NCBI GenBank assembly: GCA_029298735.1
Contig: JANSLP010000114.1
Location: forward strand, 1-64,000
Reading direction: 5' to 3'
From: Ophiostoma sp. CBS 140.51
Taxonomy: Eukaryota > Ascomycota > Sordariomycetes > Ophiostomatales > Ophiostomataceae
Length of the DNA stretch: 64,000 bases
Below, piece by piece: positions 34,415 through 45,588 of this stretch (position 1 is its first letter; every line of letters begins with the position of its first letter). The notes beneath the pieces were generated by a model that saw nothing but the letters and a program-made list of their open reading frames with translations, was not told the origin of the DNA and ran no database searches. The position numbers and the translations under genes are program-made.

Positions 34415-37400
34415 TTTGCGCAGAGACGGTGAACGAAGCGAGCCGTAGGAGGGCATAAGGAACGTCGGGTTTTCGGTGGGATTGTTCGTCGAGGGCGATG
34501 GTACGTCGAAATTCGTCGAAAGTCGATGGTAAAGTCGAAAAGGAGTGAATGGCCAAAGGAGCGGAAAAGAACGAAAGAAGAGAAAACAATAAGAGAAAAA
34601 CGAAAATAAAAACAGACAGTGAGAAACGAAAAAGTGAGGAAAATGCAAGAGACGGGAAGGAGAAGAGGGAAAGAGAGAGAACGAGAAAGAGGCCAGAAAG
34701 GGGTTAGAAGACCAGGCGGGAAAAAAAGGTCTGTTGGATGTGGAGGCTGGCTGGGCTGGGCTGTGGTAGGGGGTGTGAGAGTGTGAAAAAAGGGCGAAAA
34801 AAGGAGGGAACGAGAGGAAACCGAGCGCGGGAGATCGAATAAGTGGGCTTTTGTGGAGAGGGTGTGCTGGGGGTGTGGAAGCAGTGCTGGGCGCAGACAG
34901 AGGGCGACAGCGAAGGAGAGCGATGAGGAGGACGAAAAGGACGAGAAGCAACCCAAAGTGTGGCAGTGTCTGAGAGTCCAGGACGGAGTAAAGACGGTAG
35001 AGTGCGAGGTAGGGCGTTTGAGCGTTTTGGTTTTGGAGCGTGGGTTGGAGCGTGGGTTTCGTTGTTTGAGCGTTTGAGCCGTTTCCTCTTTCTGCTGTTT
35101 TGGCTGTTAGTGACTCCGTTCGCGACAGGGGTCAGGGAGGCGGAGGAAGTGAGAGGGTGAGGCGTCCTCAACACGACGGTATCTGTCGTACCGTTCTGGA
35201 ATGGAGCAGTGCGTGTTATTCGACAAGCGGGGCGAAAGATACAGTTTTTCAAGACGAGACAAGGCTTTCCACGGAGCAGAAAGAACGTGACGTGACGATG
35301 TGTGTCCGGAATGTCGCGGGATGCCAACCACTGCCCAGATGTTTGGTGTTTGTGGCGATGTCGGGAAAGTCGAGAAGTTGAGAATTAGAAAGATGTGGCG
35401 AGTGCGAAAGATCGTGAGATTCTTAACCTGTGGCCGAGGCTGAGAGTGGAAAACAGTCGCCGGCAACGAGGCAAAGTCAATAGTAGGTTGAGTCAATAAT
35501 AGGCCGCTCGTTGAACGTCGCTCGTCGCACGTCGCACTGGAAATGGCGATCGCCGTTGAAGATGTTTGCTGTTGTGGAGGCAGACTGTGAGAGCCAAGAG
35601 GTCGAGACCGCAGACTGTCAACAGATGGGAAGAACGTCAAAAGCTGGACGAAACCGACGATGCGACGGAAAGGGATACGCTGCGCCTTGTCAAGTTGTTG
35701 CCTTTGTTCGTTTGTCTTTTTGATTGGCGTTGTGGTTTTTGGCTGCTGTCCGTTGGGAGAGATGGCCCGGCTGGATGTAATTGGCTTGTGTGGGGGAAGA
35801 AGATGTCTGCGCAGCAGGCATCGGATGTTGGAAGAGGTGCAAAATAAGGAGGAGGATACGACGTCGAATGTACGATACGAGAGTTTAAGCGGAGTAGAAA
35901 AGACAGTAGAAAAGATAAGATCACAAAACAAACATCAACACGACAATAAAAAGGAGGGGCGATACATGCCCTTCAAAAGGCAATTGCAAGTCAATCGCCG
36001 GAAAGAGAAAGAGCGTCTTGCGAAATGTACGACACGCGGCTCTACGGAGCACGAGCATACGAGATCAAAGAAGAAACAAAAGGGCAAGAACGAACAGGTG
36101 TGTATGGTAGAAAGAGAAGGAAAGGCATCCAAAGATGGAAGGAAGGAAGGAAAGGAGGCAGTATGGGAAGGGAAGGAACGGAGGGCCCGAGTCAGGGCGG
36201 GACGAGGCAAAGAGCAATTGAGGCAGCTTCCAAGATCCAAGATACGGGTAGATACAGATTGAGGAGAGCGTGGCGTGTTTGTAGAAGGCTGTTACAATCA
36301 GAATGAGAGGTCGTCAATACATCGAAACGGTAGTTCGTTGGATGTATCTGACGAAGATCTCACGAGACTGGACGGTGAGCGTTTGTGAGCGAGCCTGATG
36401 CTCGCCGAAGAAAGCGTGCATGTGCAAAAAGGAGGAATGAACACAGGGCAGCGAGTCGCCTCACTGCGCGTGTGCAATCGTGACACTCGTGGCAAACAAA
36501 CGGTGCGATACTGTCCAAGTCCAGTCCAAGTGCGGAAGGAATGCAGGAAGCTGCGCATGCCAGGGGCAAAGGAGTGCAGATGCAGGTGCAGTTCGACGGT
36601 TGACAATGCTCAAGATGGCCTGCGATCATTGGCTATCTCGACATGGAAAAGGAAAAGGGAAAAGGAAAAGGAAGGGGAAGCTAGACGTTTGATGGAAACG
36701 CTTGGTGCCAACGCGTTTCCCCTTGAATTTTACCGTTTTCGACGCTAGCGTACCGTCTCTGACACGCCAGCACTGGCTGGCTCGCGGGCTGCCTTCTGGG
36801 CCCTTTGTGGGAGTGGGATAGGCCCACTGAAAAGCGAAAAGTGTTCCTGGATCGAGAAACGTCTCCACTGTTCTGAAAGGCGACGATTGAGAGGCAGTCG
36901 TTCTTTCACCAACAAAACCATCGTGCAATGCCTCTTGTCGAAATAAACTCGAGAGAGTGCGACGTTGGAAGGACGCAAAGAACGGTTCGACAGGTCTCGA
37001 GTATCTGTTTCTTTGGCTGTGGCCAAGGCCGCGCGGTGGTCTGTTCACAGCGAGTGCCATTGGGTGTCAATTGACAGTGGGCTTTCAGTGGATGCTGTGG
37101 GCCAGTGTGGAATCCCTCCCCCGTAACTCCATACTTTGAGATTTTTCAGTGACCTAGAAAACCGTGGGACACGTATCCCAGAGGTATCCACACATTGTCC
37201 TGTCACTTCAGCGGGTTACCTGCGATGGGTGGCGTTCTCCACCTGTTTCCTTGTACTCTTTCCACACACAATACGAAGTGAGATGCAATCTTCCCTCAAC
37301 ATCCATCTTCCTCACAACTCTTGGCTCTCTTTTTCGGAGATATGCAGGGGTCAACAGAAAGAAAAAAAAAAAGAGTTCCAGATCTCAAAGTCTTGCGTGT

Positions 37401-39964
37401 GGACCTCACGTTTTCGACGGTGTCGACGGCGCCCAAAGAGGAGGGAGACCGACCGACTGGCGCACAAGGGAGGCTGGAAGGGAGAGTATGGAGATCGATT
37501 GGCCTCTCAGAGTCCAGAACTGTGACGTGTTCTAACGAGTAAGACGGCGCATCTGCAAGGGAGCAACAAAAGGACGACAATGAGACAGGGCAGTCGACAA
37601 GAAAACGACAGAAGAAAAGACCGGGTTGCCGGAGGGTCAATGGCCGCGATCGAATTGCTTGCGAGCCGACCTGGGCTGGCATAATGGCCAGCAGATTGGC
37701 TTCATCAAAATGGCAGAGTGGTGGCCAAGGTTTGTAGACAAGGTTGGCCAGTTTGTGGAGGGGCTTGATCGGAAGACGGAAGATATTTGCTGTGCCTCGT
37801 TCTGTCTTCTCGCTTGCTTCTCTTCTTCCCATCTTCTCTGCATGGAAACTGGGACCCTTGTCTCCCATCACCACTTCGTGTGCAGACCGTCGATTGATCA
37901 TGAACTCCGCCCGACGGAACGAGCCCGGAAGGTTGTAGTGAGTCCCATATTCGGCAGTGGCTTCAGTGGGAGGAGGAATTCAAGTGGAGGCGTCCACCGA
38001 ATTGGGAATTTGAGTTGGGCTGAAGTACGACGTAATATCTAATCATTTTATTGCATTTTCATGCGACAAGGTTGGGAGATCTCCAGTCCGGAAGAGGAGG
38101 GAGGTCAAGTTCACCGTATTCGAGCGGTGACCATCTTCCGTAAAAGCTGAAGCACATGCTTAGATTGTTTCTTCGAGATCAAAGTAGGAAAGTGATGGAC
38201 AGCCTCCGTTCAGGAGCACATGATATCAAACACCTTAAGGGCACCTTGGGGAACCCCTTGCTCGGCACAAAGCACACTTTCAAAACACTGCACATAGTGC
38301 ACAAGGAGAAAGAGAAGAAACAATTGTCAAAACGGTCGACAGAGCGCAGCGATTGGACTGTGCTTTATGAAACATCTTTCTGACTTCAAGACTCTCTCTC
38401 GACTCGATTACATCTTTTGGGTCGCCGATTTGGCGGGCATACAATATCGTGGGACCTGAGAGGCAAACTACACTTGAAAAGTCCCCTGGCCAGTCGTCTC
38501 AAAGCTGTCGAGGCCGGTTTCGATTTTGGCCCCTTCTCTGTCCTACAACGAGAACTCGTTTTTTCTCCTGTCCTGTCCTATCCTTTCCACGCGTCCAGGC
38601 TGTCGTACGAAAGAAAGGACCCCGGGTATTGCACGACGCCGGGACGAGTCGAGGGCGACGGTAGGTCGGCTCCTGGGGGAAATACCGAGAGAATTCTCCG
38701 TCATCCCAGGGCGAGAAGGAAGAATATAATAGAGAGAGGAGGCAGCTGAAGAGACAAAGACGGTGCAGCACAGCAGAATGACTTGCATACAGAGGACATG
38801 CGTCGCCGTCTACCGTTTCTAAAAAAATTGTCTTCCACCCACATCGACGTATTGGTCTCTGACGGCGATGACACGCCTTTTACTTGCCGGTAAACGATGA
38901 TCCGCCTTACGGACCATGGTATTGTTCGTCTTGTCCTTTTTCGAGGCATTCTTCTGCGCAAATCCTTATGTTTCTGGTGCACAGTCGTTCGGCCATGACC
39001 GTATCCCACGATGATCGACAGTATTCATCATGTTATTTCTGCCATATGCATTTACAATCAACCCTACGACGTCAGTCTTCACTGCCTCCGGCACTCTCTT
39101 CTTCCAGCTCTTTTCGTCCATGTCGCAGAATGGAGCCCTGGTTAAAGAACGACAAAAAGGCGACAAAGAGACAAAAGCTGAAACACGGAATGGCAACACC
39201 CCGTCCGGCGCTTCGAGACTGCTTTGGTCAACCGTTCTCGTCTTGCGTCACAGGGCCAGGATTGTCGGGGGAAAATGTAACGAGTTGACTCGATTTTAAT
39301 TGATTTTACCTTGGTCAATGAGGGGTTGAAGAGAAAGCAGGACACTGAATGCGACTGGACAGCAAAGGCAAGGCAAAACAGTAACAAAATGGTATCATCG
39401 AATGCTAAGAAAGAGGTGTAAAAATACATGGACAGGCATGCTCTCGTAAATGACGTCGACAGCTGAGCCTCAAAGAGTTTGAGACCTCGAGCATGTTGTA
39501 TCCTTCAAGATATTGTACTGCCTCGTTCTTCAAGCCCGGCAGTCCTGGGCTGTTCTGTTTCCTCCACGGAGAATAAATTTCTAGCCTTCTAGGAGTCACC
39601 GGGTAAAGGCACTCACACTCCGTAGGAGGCGATGTTTCCAGTCTCAAGACTGTGAGCAGTCCCTTTGTATCGAGACGCTCTGTATGGACTTGTATGTTTC
39701 GTTGAGGACATGTTGGCGTCCCGATGTCGTTTCAACGACAGTTGTCGACTGTGTTCGCCTTGCGTTTCTCCGTGTGCAGCCTAGAAGTGCACGCACACAG
39801 TTGTCTTTGACGCCCGTGATTAGGCTGGATTGGTCTAGAACGTTGTCCTTGTTCTGACGCGGCTGAACAGTGGCCGGGCATCACGTAGCGAGGCCAGGAT
39901 GGTGGGAAAGTATGTGAGTGTTCGGTGTTTCGTTGCTTCGCGGCCTTTGGCCTCCAGCACGCAC
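34415..39964. other. 5.5 kb spacer SHO1 / RO-10, no gene supported
   Basis: The part next to SHO1 (about 34540-35930) is strongly pyrimidine-rich on the SHO1 sense strand, giving long chance open frames there, and is probably its leader and promoter. A CTAAC followed closely by CAG on the sense strand near 35095-35115 could be the 3' end of a 5' UTR intron, but I could not find a convincing donor. The middle (36-39.9 kb) has mixed composition, a purine microsatellite at 36645-36679 and no recognisable gene. Confidence 0.5.
36645..36679. repeat. GGAAAA-type purine microsatellite
   Basis: Imperfect tandem GGAAAA/GGGAAAA units in intergenic DNA. No function inferred. Confidence 0.8.
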
Positions 39965-40636
39965 TCACACATCCTCCTGCTCCGCCTTGCGCGCCGCCGT
40001 CTCCAGCCGCCGCACCCGTCCTTCGGCGCGCTCGACGCGTGCCTCCACGCTGGCGACCACTTTGGCCGCTCCCAGCGCCTGCCTCTCATAGTATTGGCGA
40101 ACGAGCCGCTCGCTGCGGCCGCGGAGGGAGGCCACCTCGGCGTCAATCTGTCTCTGGGAGGCAGCCAGCTTTTCCATCCGCGGCACCAACGCGACAAGCT
40201 GGGCACTCAATGCCGCTTCCGGCACGGGCGTGTCGACAAGGGCGGCATTCAGGGCGGAAGCAGTCGCGGGGAACGCGCTCGCATAGCTAAGTACGACGGC
40301 CCGCAGTGAGTCGGAGTCAAGCTGCGTCGGGGGGACGTCGGCGGGTGGCGATGTGAAGAGGGAGGGGTGGCTTTTGTCTGGCAGTATGTTAGCAATGGTT
40401 TGCAGAGTGCGCAGGAGAGGCGGCCTACAAATCTTGAGGATCTCCGCGTACACCCGCACATTCGACACGAGCGACGAGAACCGCCTCTCCAGATCGGCGA
40501 GCGCGTCGACGGTCGGCTTGGCCGGCAGGGCGTGTGTATCTTCCGGAAGGTCGCCGCCATACAGCAAATGCTCGACGCAACGGACGCGCGACTCAAGGAG
40601 TTCGAGGGTGGCCTGGCTTGTTTGTTCCATGTCCAT
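39965..40636 (-). CDS. ro-10: Dynactin p24 subunit (RO-10 / nuclear distribution)
   Basis: Two exons on the minus strand, 40636-40429 and 40377-39965, separated by a 51-nt intron (GTAGGC donor, GCTAAC branch, CCAG acceptor); 206 aa. The intron has no stop and a length divisible by three, so an unspliced reading gives 17 extra residues, but splicing restores a smooth EILKIYKSHPSLF. The protein is almost all helical: ATLELLESRVRCVEHLLYG at the N-terminus, ADLERRFSSLVSNV, and a long C-terminal coiled coil. This matches fungal RO-10, the p24 (dynactin 3) subunit of the shoulder/sidearm that links dynein to cargo and is needed for nuclear migration in hyphae. A second ATG two codons downstream (40630) is an alternative start. 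Divergent from the AVT transporter gene. Confidence 0.88.
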   Translation of the reverse strand: MDMEQTSQATLELLESRVRCVEHLLYGGDLPEDTHALPAKPTVDALADLERRFSSLVSNVRVYAEILKICRPPLLRTLQTIANILPDKSHPSLFTSPPADVPPTQLDSDSLRAVVLSYASAFPATASALNAALVDTPVPEAALSAQLVALVPRMEKLAASQRQIDAEVASLRGRSERLVRQYYERQALGAAKVVASVEARVERAEGRVRRLETAARKAEQEDV

Positions 40637-41364
40637 GGTGGGGAGTGGTACTGTGTAGAGAAGTATGTCGTCGTGAATCTGTATCGAGTGTCGATGTCAA
40701 GTCAACATCGGTGGAACCGTTCGCGATGTCTCTGAGTGGACCAGGGGCTGTCGTCGAAGGAGCTCTGTGATTGGCTGCGCCTTGTTTAGCTGTTGGCTCA
40801 CCTCGCTCCCCTGAATTGACCGCCAACAGGGCGCCCAGCACTGTTGGAATGGCCTATTTTTCTGCCTTTTCTGGGCGGTCCCTGGGCACCACTTGGCGCT
40901 GTCGTGTGTTGCGTAATATCGTCACTTGGCCGCTTGGCGTTAGCGCCCTTTGCCCCTGTATTTTTTGGATTTTGCGAGGGAAGCACAACCGAAGGAGCCT
41001 CCGCCAGGGTAAGGTTACCTAATGCAATGTCCCTAACATTACTCCGGAAAGGCAAATTGGAAGGGCAATTGAATAGGGGAACAGCCAAGGGAAATCTCTC
41101 GTAATAGCGGTCAATCAGGACACTTTACGCCCTTACGCGGCTTGGGAGTTGTTTGTGAAATGCAAGAGAGTGACTCTCAAATATTCGTAGGATTCTGTTC
41201 TCTGGATTGCAGCCGGCTACGAGTTCCCGTATCGCCTCACCTGTAGCTCGTATTGCGAATGGTGAATTGATAAGATCGCCTAAAAGAGCCTGTCAAAAGG
41301 CTGTTCCCGGGCGCTGTTGGTGAGAAAGTGGTGGGTGACTAAGGCCGTCAGCACATGCAAAGGC

Positions 41365-41395
41365 TGCATTTGGTGCATTTGGTGCATTTGGTGCA
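41365..41395. repeat. 9-bp tandem repeat upstream of the AVT gene
   Basis: 3.4 copies of TGCATTTGG, about 600 nt before the transporter ATG. It could be a multi-copy factor site or a slippage product. Confidence 0.85.
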
Positions 41396-41559
41396 GAAAG
41401 GACACCGCCTGTGGGGAATGAAAAGGAACGTGAAGAACGAAAAAAGCGACGCTACGGGCCTTGGTCGGGGCTTGGCTTGCGTGGTTGCCCAAAAAAAGAC
41501 CCGCTGAAAGCCGCCGTAGTCTTGTGAGCCTATGTCTCTTTTGGGGAGGTGCCAAAGTA

Positions 41560-41580
41560 GCAAAGTGCAAAGTGCAAAGT
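41560..41580. repeat. 7-bp tandem repeat upstream of the AVT gene
   Basis: Three copies of GCAAAGT, about 410 nt before the ATG. Confidence 0.85.
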
Positions 41581-41993
41581 GCCAACGGGGGCAAGAACGA
41601 AGAACAAAGACGACACTTCGTCCTCCACATCCAGATTACCATTTCATTTCCATTCTTCTTTCACCTTGCACACCTCACACCACACCTCACCTACGACGAT
41701 ACGACCGACGAAACGTCGCACGACGACGATCTAATCAACGACACACGACGCACGAAGCATCGATTGCACGAATACCATTTAATCGCATTGAATCATCACC
41801 ACCAATCTCGAACTCTCAAGGCCTCGACAGTCATCCTCCTTGATGCACTTGCCGTGAGTCGACAACCTCCTCCTCTTCCGATAGCAGCGCCGGCTTCCAT
41901 CCAGCGACAGAGCCTTTGGGCAGCGCACCTCTATCATCCTATCTGTCCTTCCTACCCCCCTTCCCCGCGACGAGCCGTGCGCCCGCCGCGCCA

Positions 41994-43689
41994 ATGCCGA
42001 ATTACTCCACCATCTCCTCCGATCCGGGTCGATCTAGTCCCAGCGGCGTCAGCAACGGCGACGATATGGCTCGACGGCGACGTGGGCGCAGCCCCAAGCA
42101 CGGAAGCGGTGGCGGTGGCCAGGCCACCACGATCAGCAGCATCATCAATTTGCTCAACACAATCGTGGGCGCCGGCACGCTCGCTATGCCAGCGGCCATG
42201 TCGCACATGAGCGTCGCTCTCGGCACGTTTGTCATCCTGTGGTCCGGCTTAACGTCTGCGTTCGGCCTCTACTTGCAGTCGCGCTGTGCCCGCTACCTCG
42301 ACCGCGGCACGGCGTCGTTCTTTGCGCTCTCCCAAATCACCTACCCTAACGCCGCCGTCGTCTTTGACACGGCCATTGCTGTTAAGTGTTTTGGCGTCGG
42401 CGTCTCGTACCTCATTATCATTGGCGATTTGATGCCCGGCGTGGCGCTGGGGTTCAACAGCGAGGCCGGCTCGGTCCCCTTTCTGGTGGACCGCAACTTT
42501 TGGATCACGGCCTTTATGCTCGTCATTATCCCGCTTGCGTTTTTAAGAAGGCTCGACTCGCTCAAGTACACCAGTGTCATTGCGCTCGTGTCCATTGGCT
42601 ACCTGATTGTGTTGGTCGTGTACCACTTTGCCTCGGACTCGCCCGCCGAGCGCGGCGACGTCCACCTCATCCGCTGGCACGGCCCTGTCGCTTTGTTGAG
42701 CAGCCTGCCCGTTGTCGTCTTTGCCTACACTTGCCACCAAAACATGTTCTCGATTCTCAACGAGCTCAAGGACAACTCGCCCGCCAGCGTCATGGGCGTC
42801 GTTACCTCGAGCATCGGCTCGGCCGCGTCCATTTATATTTTGGTGGCCGTTACCGGCTACCTCACCTTTGGCAGCAACGTCGTTGGCAACATTGTGTCGA
42901 TGTGTAAGTTTTTCTTGGCTCATTCAAATTGATTTGTTCGCTTGCTGACCGTCAGACCCCGCCAACTTTGCTTCGACCGTCGGCAAGGCCGCCATTGTCG
43001 TCCTCGTCATGTTTTCTATTCCCCTCCAGATCCACCCCTGCCGTGCCTCCCTTGACGCCGTCCTCAAGTGGCGCCCCAACAAGTCTGGCTCTTCGTCAGG
43101 ATCGCTGCTTCCTGGTGGCGGTAGCTCTGCCAATCTCGCAGCCTCCTCTTCGTCGGCCGCCGCCGCCCAGGCCACCGACAGCCATGGCTCTCCTGTGTCG
43201 CCCATGTCCGACATGCGCTTCGCCCTCTTGACCACGCTCATTATCGCCGCCAGCTACGCCACCGCCCTTAGTGTCTCGAGTCTCGACCGCGTTCTGGCCT
43301 ATGTCGGCAGCACCGGCTCCACGTCCATTTCGTTTATCCTGCCTGGTTTGTTCTACTACAAGATTAGCGACCCAGACAGCAGCCACCACCAGCGACTCAT
43401 GAAGGAGGACGACGATGCGTTTGAGTCGGATGTCAGCGACAATGACAACGAGACCGACCTGAATGCCGACGAGGCGTCTTTGCTGTCGTCGGGTGGCCGT
43501 GTGCCCAGCATCGGTGCCGCCTCCGGTAGTCTGGGCCGCCGTCTGCGCTCGCGCCGCAAGTGGCGCTGGGACCTCGAGCACGTCAACGAGAGCGTGCTGC
43601 GCAAAATGGCGCTGGCACTGGCAATCTACGGCATTTGCGTCATGATTGTCTGTCTGACCATGAACCTGTTCTTCGTGACGGCCCACTAG
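41994..43689 (+). CDS. Vacuolar amino-acid transporter, AVT5/6/7 type (AAAP family)
   Basis: Two exons, 41994-42903 and 42956-43689, with a 52-nt intron (GTAAGT donor, CTGAC branch); 547 aa. A hydrophilic N-terminus of about 45 residues precedes the AAAP signature TISSIINLLNTIVGAGTLAM and about eleven hydrophobic segments, including FAYTCHQNMFSILNELKDNS, typical of the Avt5-7 group. The intron follows IVSM and precedes YPANFASTVGKAA. Two hydrophilic inserts occur in the second half: Ser/Ala/Gly-rich (about residues 345-385) and acidic plus basic (about 435-515, SDNDNETDLNADEASLLSS to RRLRSRRKWRW). Relatives move neutral or acidic amino acids across the vacuolar membrane. The substrate cannot be read from sequence. 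Confidence 0.9.
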
Positions 43690-43969
43690 CCGACGAAGAC
43701 GGCTGAAAACCTTATAGATATTCCATATACTTTACGCTACAGCGTTTCTTTACTTTCCTTTGTGTCTTGTTCTCGTTCTTCTTCTGGAGTCCTTCCTTTA
43801 CCACGCACTTTTACACTTTTGGAGTGCATATATTTTCTGGGTTTTCTCTTTTTCTGGGGGGGCATGGCTAGGAGTTTATATTCTTGTTTCTTATTATCCT
43901 TTCATTGTCGTTCCTTGCAAACTACTAGACCTTTGTAGACAATGCGAGTACATTGCTTCTATCTTTTTC

Positions 43970-44506
43970 TCACATCCACTTTACTGATTGCACGAGCACG
44001 TACAGAATGCAGCACACAAGCAACCACCTTGCCATCCGTTTGGTCATTTCCAACCATGTCCACTGCCACCACGGCGTTGTCACGGACGGGCCCGGCGTGT
44101 ACCAGAACCCGTGGCCAAGTGAGGTCCAGCCTCCGCTGCTGCGGCTGGGGCTGTGATTGTTCTTGTAGTTCTTGTTGGACCTGCTGATCCCGCTGTTGTG
44201 GAAGGTTGTGGTGTTGCTTGTTCTTGTGCTTGTGGTCGTCTCTGTGTTCTTTTGGTTGTGACTCTGTGCTGCCCTGCGTTTCAGAGGGGAGGTCATGGCA
44301 GGCGTTGTCTCCTTGACTGGTTTGGCCGACTTTGACTGGCACCGGCACTGCGCGCACACAGGCGCTGTCGCTGTCGATTTCTCCCCCGTCAACTTCTGCG
44401 GCAATGCCATCTCTGGGTACGCTTCCCGCAGCAGAGCAGCCAGCTGTTTGTGCTTCTCCCACTCGTGCGGTGGGATGTAGATGAACTCGTTGATGGCGAG
44501 GGGCAT
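43970..44506 (-). CDS. Hypothetical protein with C-terminal membrane anchor
   Basis: An intronless open frame of 178 aa. The first 40 residues (MPLAINEFIYIPPHEWEKHK onward) look like a folded segment, with an amphipathic helix through LAALLREAYPEMALPQKL. The middle is low-complexity Thr/Asn/Ser with a CAQCRC motif. The end is Trp-rich (GFWYTPGPSVTTPWWQWTW) and then one hydrophobic segment of about 17 residues at the very C-terminus, as in tail-anchored proteins. I recognise no family. It is convergent with the transporter gene, 280 nt apart. Codon bias is weaker than in the neighbours, so it may be a fast-evolving gene or not a gene at all. Confidence 0.45.
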   Translation of the reverse strand: MPLAINEFIYIPPHEWEKHKQLAALLREAYPEMALPQKLTGEKSTATAPVCAQCRCQSKSAKPVKETTPAMTSPLKRRAAQSHNQKNTETTTSTRTSNTTTFHNSGISRSNKNYKNNHSPSRSSGGWTSLGHGFWYTPGPSVTTPWWQWTWLEMTKRMARWLLVCCILYVLVQSVKWM

Positions 44507-45588
44507 GATCGTCGTCGTTGTAATGGTGGGGTTGTTGAGAAGTGGTTTATCCTTGAAAATAGCCTGGTATTGGGTTGCGATATTATGAAGATAAAATTAA
44601 TAGAGAGGGACAGAAAGGAAACGACGGACATCTTTATTTATATTATACAAACAGAAAAACTAAACGACGCTGTAAACGGATTTTGAGTAGACTGCCATTG
44701 TCAGCCCTTTGTGGTTGTTCCTTTGTTGGGCGTTGCATCGCCATCGCCATTTCTTTCATCACCAAAAAATGGGCGCATCCAATACGCGATGCATCAAACA
44801 ATGCGGCTGCGGTCGCCCTTTGTTGTCGTCTGAAAGAGCGCCTTGCTTTGTATTTATTTTTTGCATTTCAGTTTCCCCCCAAAAAAATTTAATTTCGAAT
44901 TTTTACTGCCTTGTCTCTGGCGACGACACATCGGGTCTCGGCGCGCTGGCACATCACCGCATCCTCATCGTGACTCGCTTTCGTCCATGTGACACGCTTC
45001 TGCCTCACTTCTCAGTCAAAATGAAGTCATAGTCTCTGATGAAGCGCCCAGTTCTGCCTACTTGTGACGGCAGTCGTCTTGTGTAGACACAGAATCGACG
45101 TAATGTCCCGGTTAGGCAAGAGGCAGATACCTTTTGGAGGCTCATCCCATCTTCGCTCCTTCCCTCTTTGCGTGTTTTGTGCACAGCACACAGCGCATGT
45201 TCTGTGTCGCTCCTTCCTCATGTTGCAAACTCGACAATAAGAGCAGGAGCAAATATCTTGGCACACAAACAAACACACACAGCAGGCACAACAGGCCCCC
45301 TCGAGCTTCCCCCCTATTCTGCATCACAATAAATACCAGCAACGCTTCTCGTGTTGCCTCTCTCGTCCCTCTTTTCTCAACATCTACACATCTCTACGCG
45401 TTTGCTCTACACCGACGAGTGCTTCTCCTGACTTTTTATTTACTTCAAACTCTGCTGTCCTTTCTACTGTATCTGCCTTGACATCATCGGCCATACTTTG
45501 CGACACTCGATTTGCGACATCGCGTCACGATCTGAGACAGCGTTGACAGTGCTTCGACATCCATGCTGACACCATCTTCCTAAACGAT
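44507..45588. other. Divergent spacer hypothetical / GH55 gene
   Basis: 1.08 kb. It contains an AT-rich element near 44635-44650 on the side of the hypothetical gene and an AATAAATA element at about 45327, followed by a T/C-rich leader, on the GH55 side. No gene supported. Confidence 0.45.

Larger units (their letters stand above)
40637..41993. other. Divergent promoter region RO-10 / AVT transporter
   Basis: A 1.36 kb spacer without coding evidence. Two unrelated short tandem repeats (41365-41395 and 41560-41580) lie in the upstream region of the transporter. A C/A-rich leader follows to the ATG at 41994. Confidence 0.5.

Noticed and set aside
34030..34956. 308-codon frame overlapping SHO1 and its leader
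   Set aside because: It comes from the pyrimidine-rich leader, where stop codons are rare, and reads SHO1 out of frame; the SHO1 exons explain the region.
35107..35931. 274-codon minus-strand frame upstream of SHO1
   Set aside because: Ser/Thr/Pro/Phe/Leu-rich translation of pyrimidine-rich DNA without domains or codon bias.
37296..37901. 201-codon minus-strand frame in the SHO1/RO-10 desert
   Set aside because: Random-looking composition and no conservation signal that I can recognise.
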